Positions 1-5,041 of a stretch of DNA of 9,905 bases are shown here, in pieces; the stretch's first letter is position 1, and each line of letters begins with the position of its first letter. This DNA comes from Elusimicrobiota bacterium (GTDB taxonomy: Bacteria; Elusimicrobiota; Elusimicrobia; Elusimicrobiales; Elusimicrobiaceae), in contig JAIRLH010000140.1 in assembly GCA_031259485.1 (NCBI GenBank), forward strand, positions 1 through 9,905, read 5' to 3'. The notes below the pieces were generated by a model. The model ran no database searches and was not told the DNA's origin. It saw only the letters and a program-made list of their open reading frames with translations. A program made the translations under genes and the position numbers.

Positions 1-7
1 ACTATTA

Positions 8-16
8 TGCTATTAT
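8..16 (+). promoter_or_regulatory. Extended -10 promoter of the sigma-factor/apt operon
   Basis: The sequence TGC-TATTAT matches an extended -10 element (TGn followed by a 5/6 match to TATAAT). The hexamer ends at 16 and six bases separate it from the A of the ATG at 23, so the predicted transcript start falls on the start codon itself. Any -35 element lies outside the window. The match is seen directly; promoter activity is inferred. Confidence 0.5.
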
Positions 17-22
17 TTAAGC

Positions 23-1039
23 ATGAAAGAATATAACAATACCGTTGATGCAGTAAACGAATATTTTAAGACTATTGGCACACTCGTCAAAGAAATAGAC
101 AGGGGGGAGGAAGCCTCCCTCTGGAAGCGCGTCAAAAAAGGCGACAGCGCCGCCCGCACGCGCCTGCTGCAAATGCATCTGCGCCTTGTTATACCGACGG
201 CAAAACGCTTCTGCCGCCGCGGCGCGGATTTCATGGATTTGATTGAGGAAGGAAATCTCGGCCTGTTGCGGGCCATTGACAGATTTGAGCCTTCAAAAGG
301 GTACCGGTTTTCCACCTACGCGATACACTGGATAGAGCAGTCCGTCCGCCGCGCGGCCGAGGAGCAGAGCGGGGCCATAAAAATCCCCTCGCATGCGTGG
401 GACAACATGCGCGCGTGGGGCAAAACCTGGGATGCCCTGCGCGAAAAACTGGGGCGGGAGCCTACGCTGACCGAAATGGCCTCTCGCATGAATTTATCCG
501 CGCGGCAGGTGAGCTCTATACTTGATACTTTAAGCGCGGCTTACGGGGTGGACTCGCTTTCCTCCGCCGTGAATGAAGGGAATGATATTACGCTCGGCGA
601 TACTCTTACCGACCAGGGCAAAGGCAACCCCGACGATTTATTTACGGATAAATCGTCCGGCCGAGAGCTGCTTAAAATACTTGAACAGTTGCCGCAGCGC
701 GACAGGGAAGTGCTGCTTATGCGCTACGGCATCAAGACGGAAGATGTAATGACGCTGGCCGAAGTCTCGCGTAAACTCGGCGTCAGCCGCGAGCGCGTGC
801 GCCAAATAGAAGAGCGCGCCGTGCGCAATATGCAAAAGCGCGCGGGCGAGCTTGGCCTGGTTGAACGTCGCGAGAAAAATTACGCCCCCAAAAAAGTCTA
901 TGCCGGCATGAAACCCGCCAAGCGAAAGACAGATATTTTAGGCAATGCCTGCCGCGGAGGGTTTGTTGAAAAACTTTTAAAATCCGGCTTAAAAAACGGC
1001 AAAAACATAAAAAATAAAAAACAGGTAAAACGCAAATGA
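23..1039 (+). CDS. Sigma-70 family RNA polymerase sigma factor (group 1/2-like, probably alternative)
   Basis: This 338-aa protein directs RNA polymerase to promoters. Region 1.2 covers about residues 8-60. Region 2 covers about 66-125 (DLIEEGNLGLLRAIDRFE, then YRFSTYAIHWIEQ). Region 3 covers about 126-205. Region 4 covers about 212-273 and ends in the helix-turn-helix GVSRERVRQIEERAVRNM, whose SRERVRQIE core is the usual -35 reader. In the -10 reading helix, the position of the first tryptophan of the sigma70 WW pair is His102, and R436/T440 of E. coli sigma70 correspond to Glu105/Arg109. This argues against a standard housekeeping factor. A Lys/Arg-rich tail of about 60 residues (roughly 276-338) follows region 4 and is not part of the usual fold. 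The ATG at 23 gives a complete region 1.2 but has no Shine-Dalgarno sequence. The stop overlaps apt by 4 nt (ATGA). Family is sure; whether it is the RpoD, RpoS or another subgroup is not settled. Confidence 0.93.
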   Translation: MKEYNNTVDAVNEYFKTIGTLVKEIDRGEEASLWKRVKKGDSAARTRLLQMHLRLVIPTAKRFCRRGADFMDLIEEGNLGLLRAIDRFEPSKGYRFSTYAIHWIEQSVRRAAEEQSGAIKIPSHAWDNMRAWGKTWDALREKLGREPTLTEMASRMNLSARQVSSILDTLSAAYGVDSLSSAVNEGNDITLGDTLTDQGKGNPDDLFTDKSSGRELLKILEQLPQRDREVLLMRYGIKTEDVMTLAEVSRKLGVSRERVRQIEERAVRNMQKRAGELGLVERREKNYAPKKVYAGMKPAKRKTDILGNACRGGFVEKLLKSGLKNGKNIKNKKQVKRK

Positions 1040-1557
1040 AAATCTCCTCCCGCGCTGCCGGCCTTATAAGAGATGTGCCGGATTTCCCGAAAAAGGGCAT
1101 AATTTTTAAGGACATCACTCCGCTGCTGGCCGACGGCGCGGCCTTTAAAGAAGTCATTGCGGCTTTTGCCGCGCTGTGCCGCGGCCGCGGCATTACAAAG
1201 GTGGCGGGCATAGAATCGCGCGGGTTTATTTTTGCAAGCGCCCTGGCTTATGAGCTTGGCGCGGGCCTTGTGCCTGTGCGCAAGCCCGGCAAGCTGCCTT
1301 GCGATACCGTGTGCGAAACTTTCACGCTTGAATACGGCATTGATAAAATAGAAATGCACAAAGACGCGCTTGCGCCCGCTGATAAAGTCGTGCTTGTGGA
1401 CGATGTTCTTGCCACGGGGGGCACGATGAAAGCCGCCATATATCTTGCGCGCAAACTGGGCGCGCATTTGGACGGGTGCCTGTTTTTGATGGAGCTCGGC
1501 TTCCTGAACGGCCGCGCGCAGCTTGACGCGGACGTAAAAACGCTGGTCAAATTCTGA
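1036..1557 (+). CDS. apt: Adenine phosphoribosyltransferase
   Basis: Converts adenine plus PRPP to AMP and pyrophosphate in cytosolic purine salvage. The 173-aa length is normal for the family. The N-terminal IRDVPDFPKKGIIFKDITPL (residues 11-30) is an Apt signature. ESRGFIF (60-66) and VRKPGKLP (81-88) form the base- and pyrophosphate-side loops. VVLVDDVLATGGT (118-130) is the PRPP-binding motif of type I phosphoribosyltransferases. The ATG overlaps the sigma-factor stop by 4 nt with only a weak ribosome binding site, so translation is probably coupled to the upstream gene. No key residue is missing. The pairing with a sigma factor is unusual, and I infer only co-transcription from it. Confidence 0.96.
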   Translation: MKISSRAAGLIRDVPDFPKKGIIFKDITPLLADGAAFKEVIAAFAALCRGRGITKVAGIESRGFIFASALAYELGAGLVPVRKPGKLPCDTVCETFTLEYGIDKIEMHKDALAPADKVVLVDDVLATGGTMKAAIYLARKLGAHLDGCLFLMELGFLNGRAQLDADVKTLVKF

Positions 1558-1598
1558 GTTTTGTTGTGAAATATCTTTTTGCTTTTTTATTTAATGGA

Positions 1599-2531
1599 TT
1601 AATCCAAATTGAATTTTCTTTCTATTATATAGTTCGGCCGGCGTCTGACTTCCTTAAAAATCCTGCCGATATATTCGCCTGTTACGCCCAGCATTACCAT
1701 TTGCATTGAGCCGAAAAACAAAATACAAAGCAACAAAGAAGCATATCCTGGCACGTCAACGCCGAAAAGCAAAGTCCTTATGAAAATAAACAGCGCGTAA
1801 AACGCGGTTACCAAAGCGGACAGCAAACCGCAGTACGTCCAAATCCTCAGCGGCATTGTGGAGGAATTAAAAATCCCGTCAAGCGCAAAGTTCCACAGCT
1901 TCCACCAGTTCCAGGAAGTTTTGCCGGCAAAACGCGCCGGCCTGTCGTAGTAAACAGCGCAGGATTTAAAACCCGTCCAGCCGTAGAGACCTTTCATAAA
2001 CATATTCGTTTCACGGCATTCTTTTATCGCGTCTATAACCGCTCTGTCCAAAAGTCTGAAATCGCCGGCGTCAAATGGTATTGCGCGCTCGGACAACAGA
2101 TTGAAAATTTTGTAGAAAACCCTTGAAACGGTATTTTTCATAAACCCGTCGGCTCTAGTCCTGCGCGCGCCGTAGACGTCAAGATAGCCTTCCTTCCACT
2201 TTTTTATAAATTCCAGAATGACAAGGGGCGGGTCCTGCAAATCTGCGTCAAGCGGCACGGCGGCGCTGCCTTTGCAGAAATCAAAGCCGGCAAGCAAAGA
2301 AGCCTCCTTGCCGAAGCTGCGGGACAGAGAAATTATTTTTATTCTTTTGTCTTCCCGCGCTTTTTGGCGCAGGATTTCAAGCGTATTATCTCTGCTGCCG
2401 CCTTCAACAAACAAAAATTCAAAAGTTAAATCCGTTTTTGCGGCGGTTTCATTTAACGCGGAAAGAAGGGGCCCGATATTGCGGGCCTCGTTCATTACGG
2501 GGATTATTATGCTTAAATCTATCATAAACAT
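1599..2531 (-). CDS. GT2 family glycosyltransferase, polyprenyl-phosphate (GtrB/ArnC-like) type
   Basis: A 310-aa inner-membrane glycosyltransferase of the DPM1/GtrB/ArnC group, whose members move a sugar from a nucleotide donor to polyprenyl phosphate for envelope glycan modification. The GT-A domain spans about residues 5-200: LSIIIPVMNEARNI (6-19), the metal-binding DADLQDPP (95-102), DAGDFRLLDR (154-163) and FAGKTSW (201-207). Two C-terminal membrane helices at about 232-255 and 264-284 and the closing GEYIGRIFKEVRRRP (285-299) are typical of this group. The usual 'DDGS' motif reads VEGGSRDNT (42-50), losing two acidic positions. Two starts are possible, ATG at 2531 or ATG at 2525, and neither has a Shine-Dalgarno sequence. 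The gene is convergent with apt, 41 nt away. Substrate cannot be told from sequence. Confidence 0.9.
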   Translation of the reverse strand: MFMIDLSIIIPVMNEARNIGPLLSALNETAAKTDLTFEFLFVEGGSRDNTLEILRQKAREDKRIKIISLSRSFGKEASLLAGFDFCKGSAAVPLDADLQDPPLVILEFIKKWKEGYLDVYGARRTRADGFMKNTVSRVFYKIFNLLSERAIPFDAGDFRLLDRAVIDAIKECRETNMFMKGLYGWTGFKSCAVYYDRPARFAGKTSWNWWKLWNFALDGIFNSSTMPLRIWTYCGLLSALVTAFYALFIFIRTLLFGVDVPGYASLLLCILFFGSMQMVMLGVTGEYIGRIFKEVRRRPNYIIERKFNLD

Positions 2532-2537
2532 TATAAA

Positions 2538-2567
2538 TTGTAAAATTTATAGCATAGCAAATATATT
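2538..2567 (+). promoter_or_regulatory. Possible promoter for the 23-codon ORF
   Basis: TTGTAA (2538-2543) and TATATT (2562-2567) are separated by 18 nt and match 4/6 and 5/6 of the sigma70 consensus. The predicted start near 2574 would give a short leader carrying the GGAGG site of the ORF at 2595. It overlaps the divergent promoter of the glycosyltransferase. AT-rich DNA produces such matches by chance, so confidence is low. Confidence 0.3.
2546..2554 (-). promoter_or_regulatory. Extended -10 element upstream of the glycosyltransferase
   Basis: Read on the minus strand, this is TGC-TATAAA, an extended -10 element with a 5/6 match to the hexamer. It predicts a start near 2539 and a leader of only about 8 nt before the ATG at 2531. 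The region is very AT-rich and holds other candidate -10 boxes on the same strand (TATAAT at 2565-2570, and TACAAT just before the ATG), so the exact promoter is uncertain. Confidence 0.35.
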
Positions 2568-2594
2568 ATACTTTAAATTCTGAGCGGAGGATAT

Positions 2595-2666
2595 ATGAAA
2601 AGGTCTACATTAATTAAATTGTTGGGACAGCGTAATAAACGCAGTAATAAAAGATTGTGGGCATAA
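2595..2666 (+). CDS. Small cationic peptide, 23 aa, unknown function
   Basis: An ATG-to-TAA reading frame of 23 codons preceded by a strong ribosome binding site, GGAGG at 2586-2590, four bases upstream of the start. The peptide begins MKRSTLIKLLGQRNK and ends LWA. It contains eight Lys/Arg and no acidic residue, with a small hydrophobic patch (LIKLL) near the N terminus. I do not recognise it. It stands alone: the glycosyltransferase diverges upstream and a gene-free repeat block follows. It could be a genuine small protein, a leader peptide, or the surviving 5' end of a gene lost when the repeats arrived. No attenuator-like pair of hairpins or downstream gene on this strand supports the leader idea. 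The strong Shine-Dalgarno spacing is the main evidence. Confidence 0.4.
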   Translation: MKRSTLIKLLGQRNKRSNKRLWA

Positions 2667-3020
2667 GCGCAAAAATAACCCTTTGTATTTTATTTGGCAG
2701 TGTATTATCTTCCGGCCGTCATTGCGAGCCGCGTCATAGCGAAACGAAGGCGGGCGAAGCAATAGAAAAAACTGTCATTGTGCTCTTTGCATTTTTATTT
2801 GTCATTCTGGGCAAGAGGCAAAGCCCCTCAGCCGCAGAATCCGAAAACCGGATACTGTTCTGCGCGGTATGGATTCTGCGGTACTTCGGGATAATTAGCC
2901 CTTCGTCCACACAATGACAAAAAGGGCCGATGACAACAAGCCTCGGCGCAATGACTCATAACTGCCTTTAAATAGGATATTCCGAATAAATATCCCCGCG
3001 GTTTTATACGGCACAAAAAT
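2667..3020. repeat. Gene-free block of nested inverted repeats (GTCATTGCGAG-type dispersed repeat)
   Basis: This stretch carries no convincing gene; its open frames simply read through repeats. Visible structure comprises three nested arm pairs. GTCATTGCG (2718-2726) pairs with CGCAATGAC (2947-2955). TGTCATTGTG (2773-2782) pairs with CACAATGACA (2910-2919). CCGCAGAATCC (2832-2842) pairs with GGATTCTGCGG (2871-2881). The motifs GTCATTGCGAG, GCGAAGCAAT (2754-2763) and GTCATTCTGGG (2800-2810) resemble short palindromic repeats scattered in intergenic DNA of many bacteria. Copy number in this genome cannot be judged here because only one block is in view. Confidence 0.7.
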
Positions 3021-3056
3021 AAAACAAGGTTTGAGAAAACTCAAACCTTGTTTTTT
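3021..3056 (-). terminator. Rho-independent terminator of the histone H1-like gene (potentially bidirectional)
   Basis: A perfect 15-bp stem (3021-3035 with 3040-3054) closes a 4-nt loop. Read on the minus strand it sits 17 nt past the stop of the lysine-rich gene and ends in a T-rich tract (GTTTTATTTTTG). On the plus strand the stem also runs into six T's (3051-3056), so it could stop transcripts leaving the repeat block too. Confidence 0.85.
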
Positions 3057-3071
3057 GCCGTATGTTAAATA

Positions 3072-3227
3072 TTATTTCTTTTTTGCAACTTTTTTTGCTG
3101 GTTTCTTGGCAATGACTTTCTTGACGGTCTTTACAGCTTTCTTTACCGTGGCCTTGCAGCCTTTTTTGCTGCATCCGGCCTTAGCAGTCTTGCAACCTTT
3201 CTTTACTGGTTTTTTCTTTACGGGCAT
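3072..3227 (-). CDS. Lysine-rich histone H1-like DNA-binding protein, 51 aa
   Basis: A complete 51-codon gene with ribosome binding site AGGGAG a few bases before the ATG, its own promoter and a strong terminator. The product has 22 lysines and no acidic residue, arranged in KK-spaced Ala/Val/Pro repeats (for example KKPVKKGCK near residue 5 and AKKPAKKVAKKK at 40-51). This is the low-complexity style of bacterial H1-like proteins such as the Hc1 C-terminal tail, which bind and compact DNA non-specifically. Three cysteines (12, 19, 24) each follow a glycine, which is not typical of H1-like tails and could allow disulphide bonds or metal binding. Function is inferred from composition only; an RNA- or ribosome-binding role is also possible. 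Confidence 0.82.
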   Translation of the reverse strand: MPVKKKPVKKGCKTAKAGCSKKGCKATVKKAVKTVKKVIAKKPAKKVAKKK

Positions 3228-3267
3228 TTTTTATCTCCCTGTTATAAGGATTTGTGACTTCAAAGAA

Positions 3268-3296
3268 ATAATACAACATCTACACGGAAATTGCAA
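3268..3296 (-). promoter_or_regulatory. Sigma70-type promoter of the histone H1-like gene
   Basis: On the minus strand TTGCAA (3291-3296) and TATTAT (3268-3273) are spaced by exactly 17 nt, matching 4/6 and 5/6 of the consensus boxes. The predicted start near 3261 leaves a leader of about 34 nt that holds the AGGGAG ribosome binding site. A second TTGCAA occurs at 3305-3310. This is the best full -35/-10 promoter in the window. Confidence 0.7.
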
Positions 3297-3341
3297 TACT
3301 TTTTTTGCAAAAAATATTTTTTTGTTTCCAACACAATCAGC

Positions 3342-3351
3342 GCCGTACGGC
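3342..3351. promoter_or_regulatory. Perfect 10-bp palindrome GCCGTACGGC, possible operator
   Basis: GCCGTACGGC is self-complementary and lies about 45 nt upstream of the -35 box of the histone H1-like gene, inside AT-rich intergenic DNA. It could bind a dimeric regulator, but there is only one copy and no regulator gene nearby. Confidence 0.25.
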
Positions 3352-3370
3352 ATTTTCACCTCAGAGAAAT

Positions 3371-3406
3371 AAAAAATCCGCGCGTTAAAAAATTTGCGCG
3401 CGGATT
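3371..3406 (-). terminator. Rho-independent terminator of the CBM48-domain gene
   Basis: A GC-rich 10-bp perfect stem (3375-3384 with 3397-3406, core ATCCGCGCG) with a 12-nt AT-rich loop is followed on the minus strand by a run of T (complement of the A's at 3371-3376). It lies 22 nt past the stop codon at 3429, the right place to end the tRNA-Gly/CBM48 transcript. Confidence 0.85.
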
Positions 3407-3428
3407 AAAACTTTCTTGCGTAAAATTT

Positions 3429-4061
3429 TTATTTTACTATGAGGACCGACCTGCCGTCCTCCTGCTTTGCCGCGTAAGGGTCCTGAATTTCCTTGCCGTC
3501 TATCACGTATTTATAGCGGTATTCACCCGGGTAAATCACAAGCGCGGCGCGCCACTCATTGCCGTATTTTTTCATGGCGACGGGGCGGCGCATTGTAAAC
3601 CCGCCGACGACTGCTGCGGTCTTGGCATTACCGAAGTATTTGAAGGTGACGGTCCTCGTCTTGCCTGTGCCGCTGATTGATACACTTTCTTTTTTCGGTT
3701 GCGGAGCAGGTTTTGCTGCCGCGGGTTTCTCCTGTTCCACCGGAGCGGCGGGAGGTTCTTCCGTCGCCGCGGCGGCCGGCGCGGAAGGCGCTGACGGTTT
3801 AATGTCGTCCTTCAAATTTTCGACGGAAACTTCTTCCAGAAAAGGCTCAGGAGCGGAATTCGCGCTTACAGGCGTGTTGAGATCCTCAAAAAAAGATGTG
3901 TAAACAAAGAAGCCCAGTACGCACAGGGCGATGATATCCAAGAAAATAAAAAACAGCCATAAATCTCTCTTAGAATTTTTATTGAGTTCGAGTTCCGCGT
4001 CCTGCGCGGCGCAATTCCGCTCCGCGGAGTTTGGGATATTTTCCTGATTTTCTTCCTGCAT
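3429..4061 (-). CDS. Membrane-anchored protein with C-terminal CBM48/AMPK-type glycogen-binding-like domain
   Basis: A 210-aa protein in three parts. Residues 1-32 are polar and probably cytoplasmic. One hydrophobic helix covers about 33-55 (LWLFFIFLDIIALCVLGFFV), followed by an Ala/Pro/Glu-rich linker from about 67 to 125. The C-terminal domain at about 135-210 has the early-set fold pattern of CBM48/AMPK-beta modules: KYFGNAKTAAVVGGF, then GNEWRAALVIYPGEYRYKYVIDG and DPYAAK. The usual tryptophan of the 'GxFNxW' turn is absent (GGFTMRRP, 153-160), so glycan binding may be lost. The anchor and linker suggest the domain is displayed outside the inner membrane. Ribosome binding site AAGGGG lies 5 nt before the ATG. 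It begins 24 nt after tRNA-Gly on the same strand. The real ligand and role are unknown. Confidence 0.8.
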   Translation of the reverse strand: MQEENQENIPNSAERNCAAQDAELELNKNSKRDLWLFFIFLDIIALCVLGFFVYTSFFEDLNTPVSANSAPEPFLEEVSVENLKDDIKPSAPSAPAAAATEEPPAAPVEQEKPAAAKPAPQPKKESVSISGTGKTRTVTFKYFGNAKTAAVVGGFTMRRPVAMKKYGNEWRAALVIYPGEYRYKYVIDGKEIQDPYAAKQEDGRSVLIVK

Positions 4062-4085
4062 ATAAGCCCCTTAAAAAATTTACGC

Positions 4086-4156
4086 AGCGGGCGAAGGGAA
4101 TCGAACCCTCGTCTAGAGCTTGGGAAGCTCCCATTCTGCCATTGAACCACGCCCGC
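4086..4156 (-). tRNA. tRNA-Gly, anticodon CCC
   Basis: The 71-nt gene folds as a standard cloverleaf. The acceptor arm GCGGGCG pairs with CGCCCGC. The anticodon loop TTCCCAA has CCC at positions 34-36, closed by GAGC/GCTC. The T arm contains GGGTTCGATTCCC. It closely resembles the E. coli glycine tRNA that reads GGG codons. The discriminator base is T. The CCA end is not encoded (the next bases read GCG), so it must be added by nucleotidyltransferase. Confidence 0.96.
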
Positions 4157-4167
4157 AATGCGACAAT

Positions 4168-4173
4168 ATAATA
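4168..4173 (-). promoter_or_regulatory. -10 box for tRNA-Gly / CBM48 transcription unit
   Basis: Minus-strand TATTAT ends 11 nt before the tRNA 5' end, predicting a start about 5 nt upstream of the mature tRNA. No good -35 box exists at 16-18 nt because that place is taken by the stem of the upstream terminator. Confidence 0.4.
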
Positions 4174-4182
4174 GAATTCTAC

Positions 4183-4218
4183 AAAAATCCCGCCGCACAG
4201 CGCAAATGCGCGCGGCGG
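4183..4218 (-). terminator. Rho-independent terminator of the ispA-dxs-LOG operon
   Basis: CCGCCGC (4190-4196) pairs with GCGGCGG (4212-4218), and an inner GCGC/GCGC stem closes an AAAT loop after a 3-nt bulge. On the minus strand the stem is followed by a T run (complement of A's at 4183-4187). It lies about 10 nt past the stop of the LOG-family gene. Confidence 0.8.
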
Positions 4219-4228
4219 CGATGCGCGC

Positions 4229-5041
4229 TTATTTTATCTTATATTTTCTGGCGATTATATCCCACGCTTCTTCGGCCGTGTCAACAAGATGAAATTTATC
4301 GTCCTGCGATATCACGCCGTATTCCGCCAGTTTCCCGAATTTAAATATATCGCCCCAGAACTGCTTCCCCACGAGTATTATTGGTATATTCGCCTTTTTG
4401 CCCGTTTGCACAAGCGTAAGGATTTCAAAAGTCTCGTCAAAAGTGCCATAACCTCCCGGGAAAACGACCACCGCCTTTGAGCGCATAACCAGATGCATTT
4501 TGCGTATGGCGAAGTAGTGAAACAGGAAAGACAAACCTTCGCTTATATAAAAATTGGGGTATTGCTCCATCGGCAGAGTGATATTGAAGCCTATGCTCTT
4601 GCCGCCGGCTTCATAAGCGCCGCGGTTTGCGGCTTCCATAATGCCCGGGCCGCCGCCCGTCACAACGGCAAAACGTTTTTTGCCTTTGCGCACCGCCAGC
4701 GCGCCGAATTTGCGGGCCTCGTTATAATATTTTGAAAGCCTGCTCAGACCGCGCGCTTCGCGCAGGCGCTGCCGCAGTTTTTTATCATTCTGGCCGGTTT
4801 TGAGCTGCCGCTCAAGATTTCTTATCCTGAGATCGCAAGCCGCGGGCTCCATAATGCGCGCCGAGCCGAAGCACACAATCCCGTCGCCTATTTTGTTTTC
4901 GCGCAGGATAATTTCGGGCTTAAGCAGCTCAAGCTGCAGGCGAACGGAGCGCGCGGCGTCGCTCTTTAAAAAATCCAAATCTTCATACGCTTTAAGGTAA
5001 GAATTAAAACGTCTTTTGGGTCTGTTTTTTTCCTGTATCAC
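4229..5041 (-). CDS. LOG-family (TIGR00730-type) nucleotide phosphoribohydrolase
   Basis: A 270-aa cytosolic protein with a Rossmann-like fold of the 'lonely guy' family, whose studied members cleave nucleoside 5'-monophosphates, including cytokinin ribotides, to base plus ribose 5-phosphate. VCFGSAR is at 56-62. The two signatures GGGPGIMEAANRGA (129-142) and PGGYGTFDETFE (195-206, with catalytic-type Glu in GTxDE) are intact. It is longer than short LOGs of about 190 aa, having about 50 extra residues at the N terminus and a charged helical insert at about 75-100. The start is GTG, overlapping the dxs stop by 4 nt (GTGA), with AAGGA 9 nt upstream. It is the last gene of the operon. Old annotations call this family 'lysine decarboxylase', which the motifs do not support. 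The natural substrate here is unknown. Confidence 0.9.
   Translation of the reverse strand: MIQEKNRPKRRFNSYLKAYEDLDFLKSDAARSVRLQLELLKPEIILRENKIGDGIVCFGSARIMEPAACDLRIRNLERQLKTGQNDKKLRQRLREARGLSRLSKYYNEARKFGALAVRKGKKRFAVVTGGGPGIMEAANRGAYEAGGKSIGFNITLPMEQYPNFYISEGLSFLFHYFAIRKMHLVMRSKAVVVFPGGYGTFDETFEILTLVQTGKKANIPIILVGKQFWGDIFKFGKLAEYGVISQDDKFHLVDTAEEAWDIIARKYKIK

Noticed and set aside
898..1467. 189-codon - strand frame
   Set aside because: Antisense to the end of the sigma factor gene and to apt; no own ribosome binding site or family motif.
1558..1598. Possible terminator between apt and the glycosyltransferase
   Set aside because: There are T-rich runs and a short GGATTAATCC palindrome, but no GC-rich stem followed by a T tract.
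2657..2917. 86-codon open frame on the + strand
   Set aside because: It reads straight through the inverted-repeat block (CEPRHSETKAGEA-type peptide from the GTCATTGCGAG repeat) and has no ribosome binding site; this is a typical repeat-derived false gene.
2828..3016. 62-codon open frame on the - strand
   Set aside because: Also lies inside the repeat block, with no ribosome binding site or recognisable protein pattern.
2667..3020. CRISPR array
   Set aside because: The repeats are inverted and of different lengths, not direct repeats with regular spacers, and no cas gene is present.
3031..3372. 113-codon + strand frame rich in Phe
   Set aside because: It is the antisense of the lysine-rich gene (AAG/AAA read backwards gives Phe/Leu) and starts inside the terminator hairpin.
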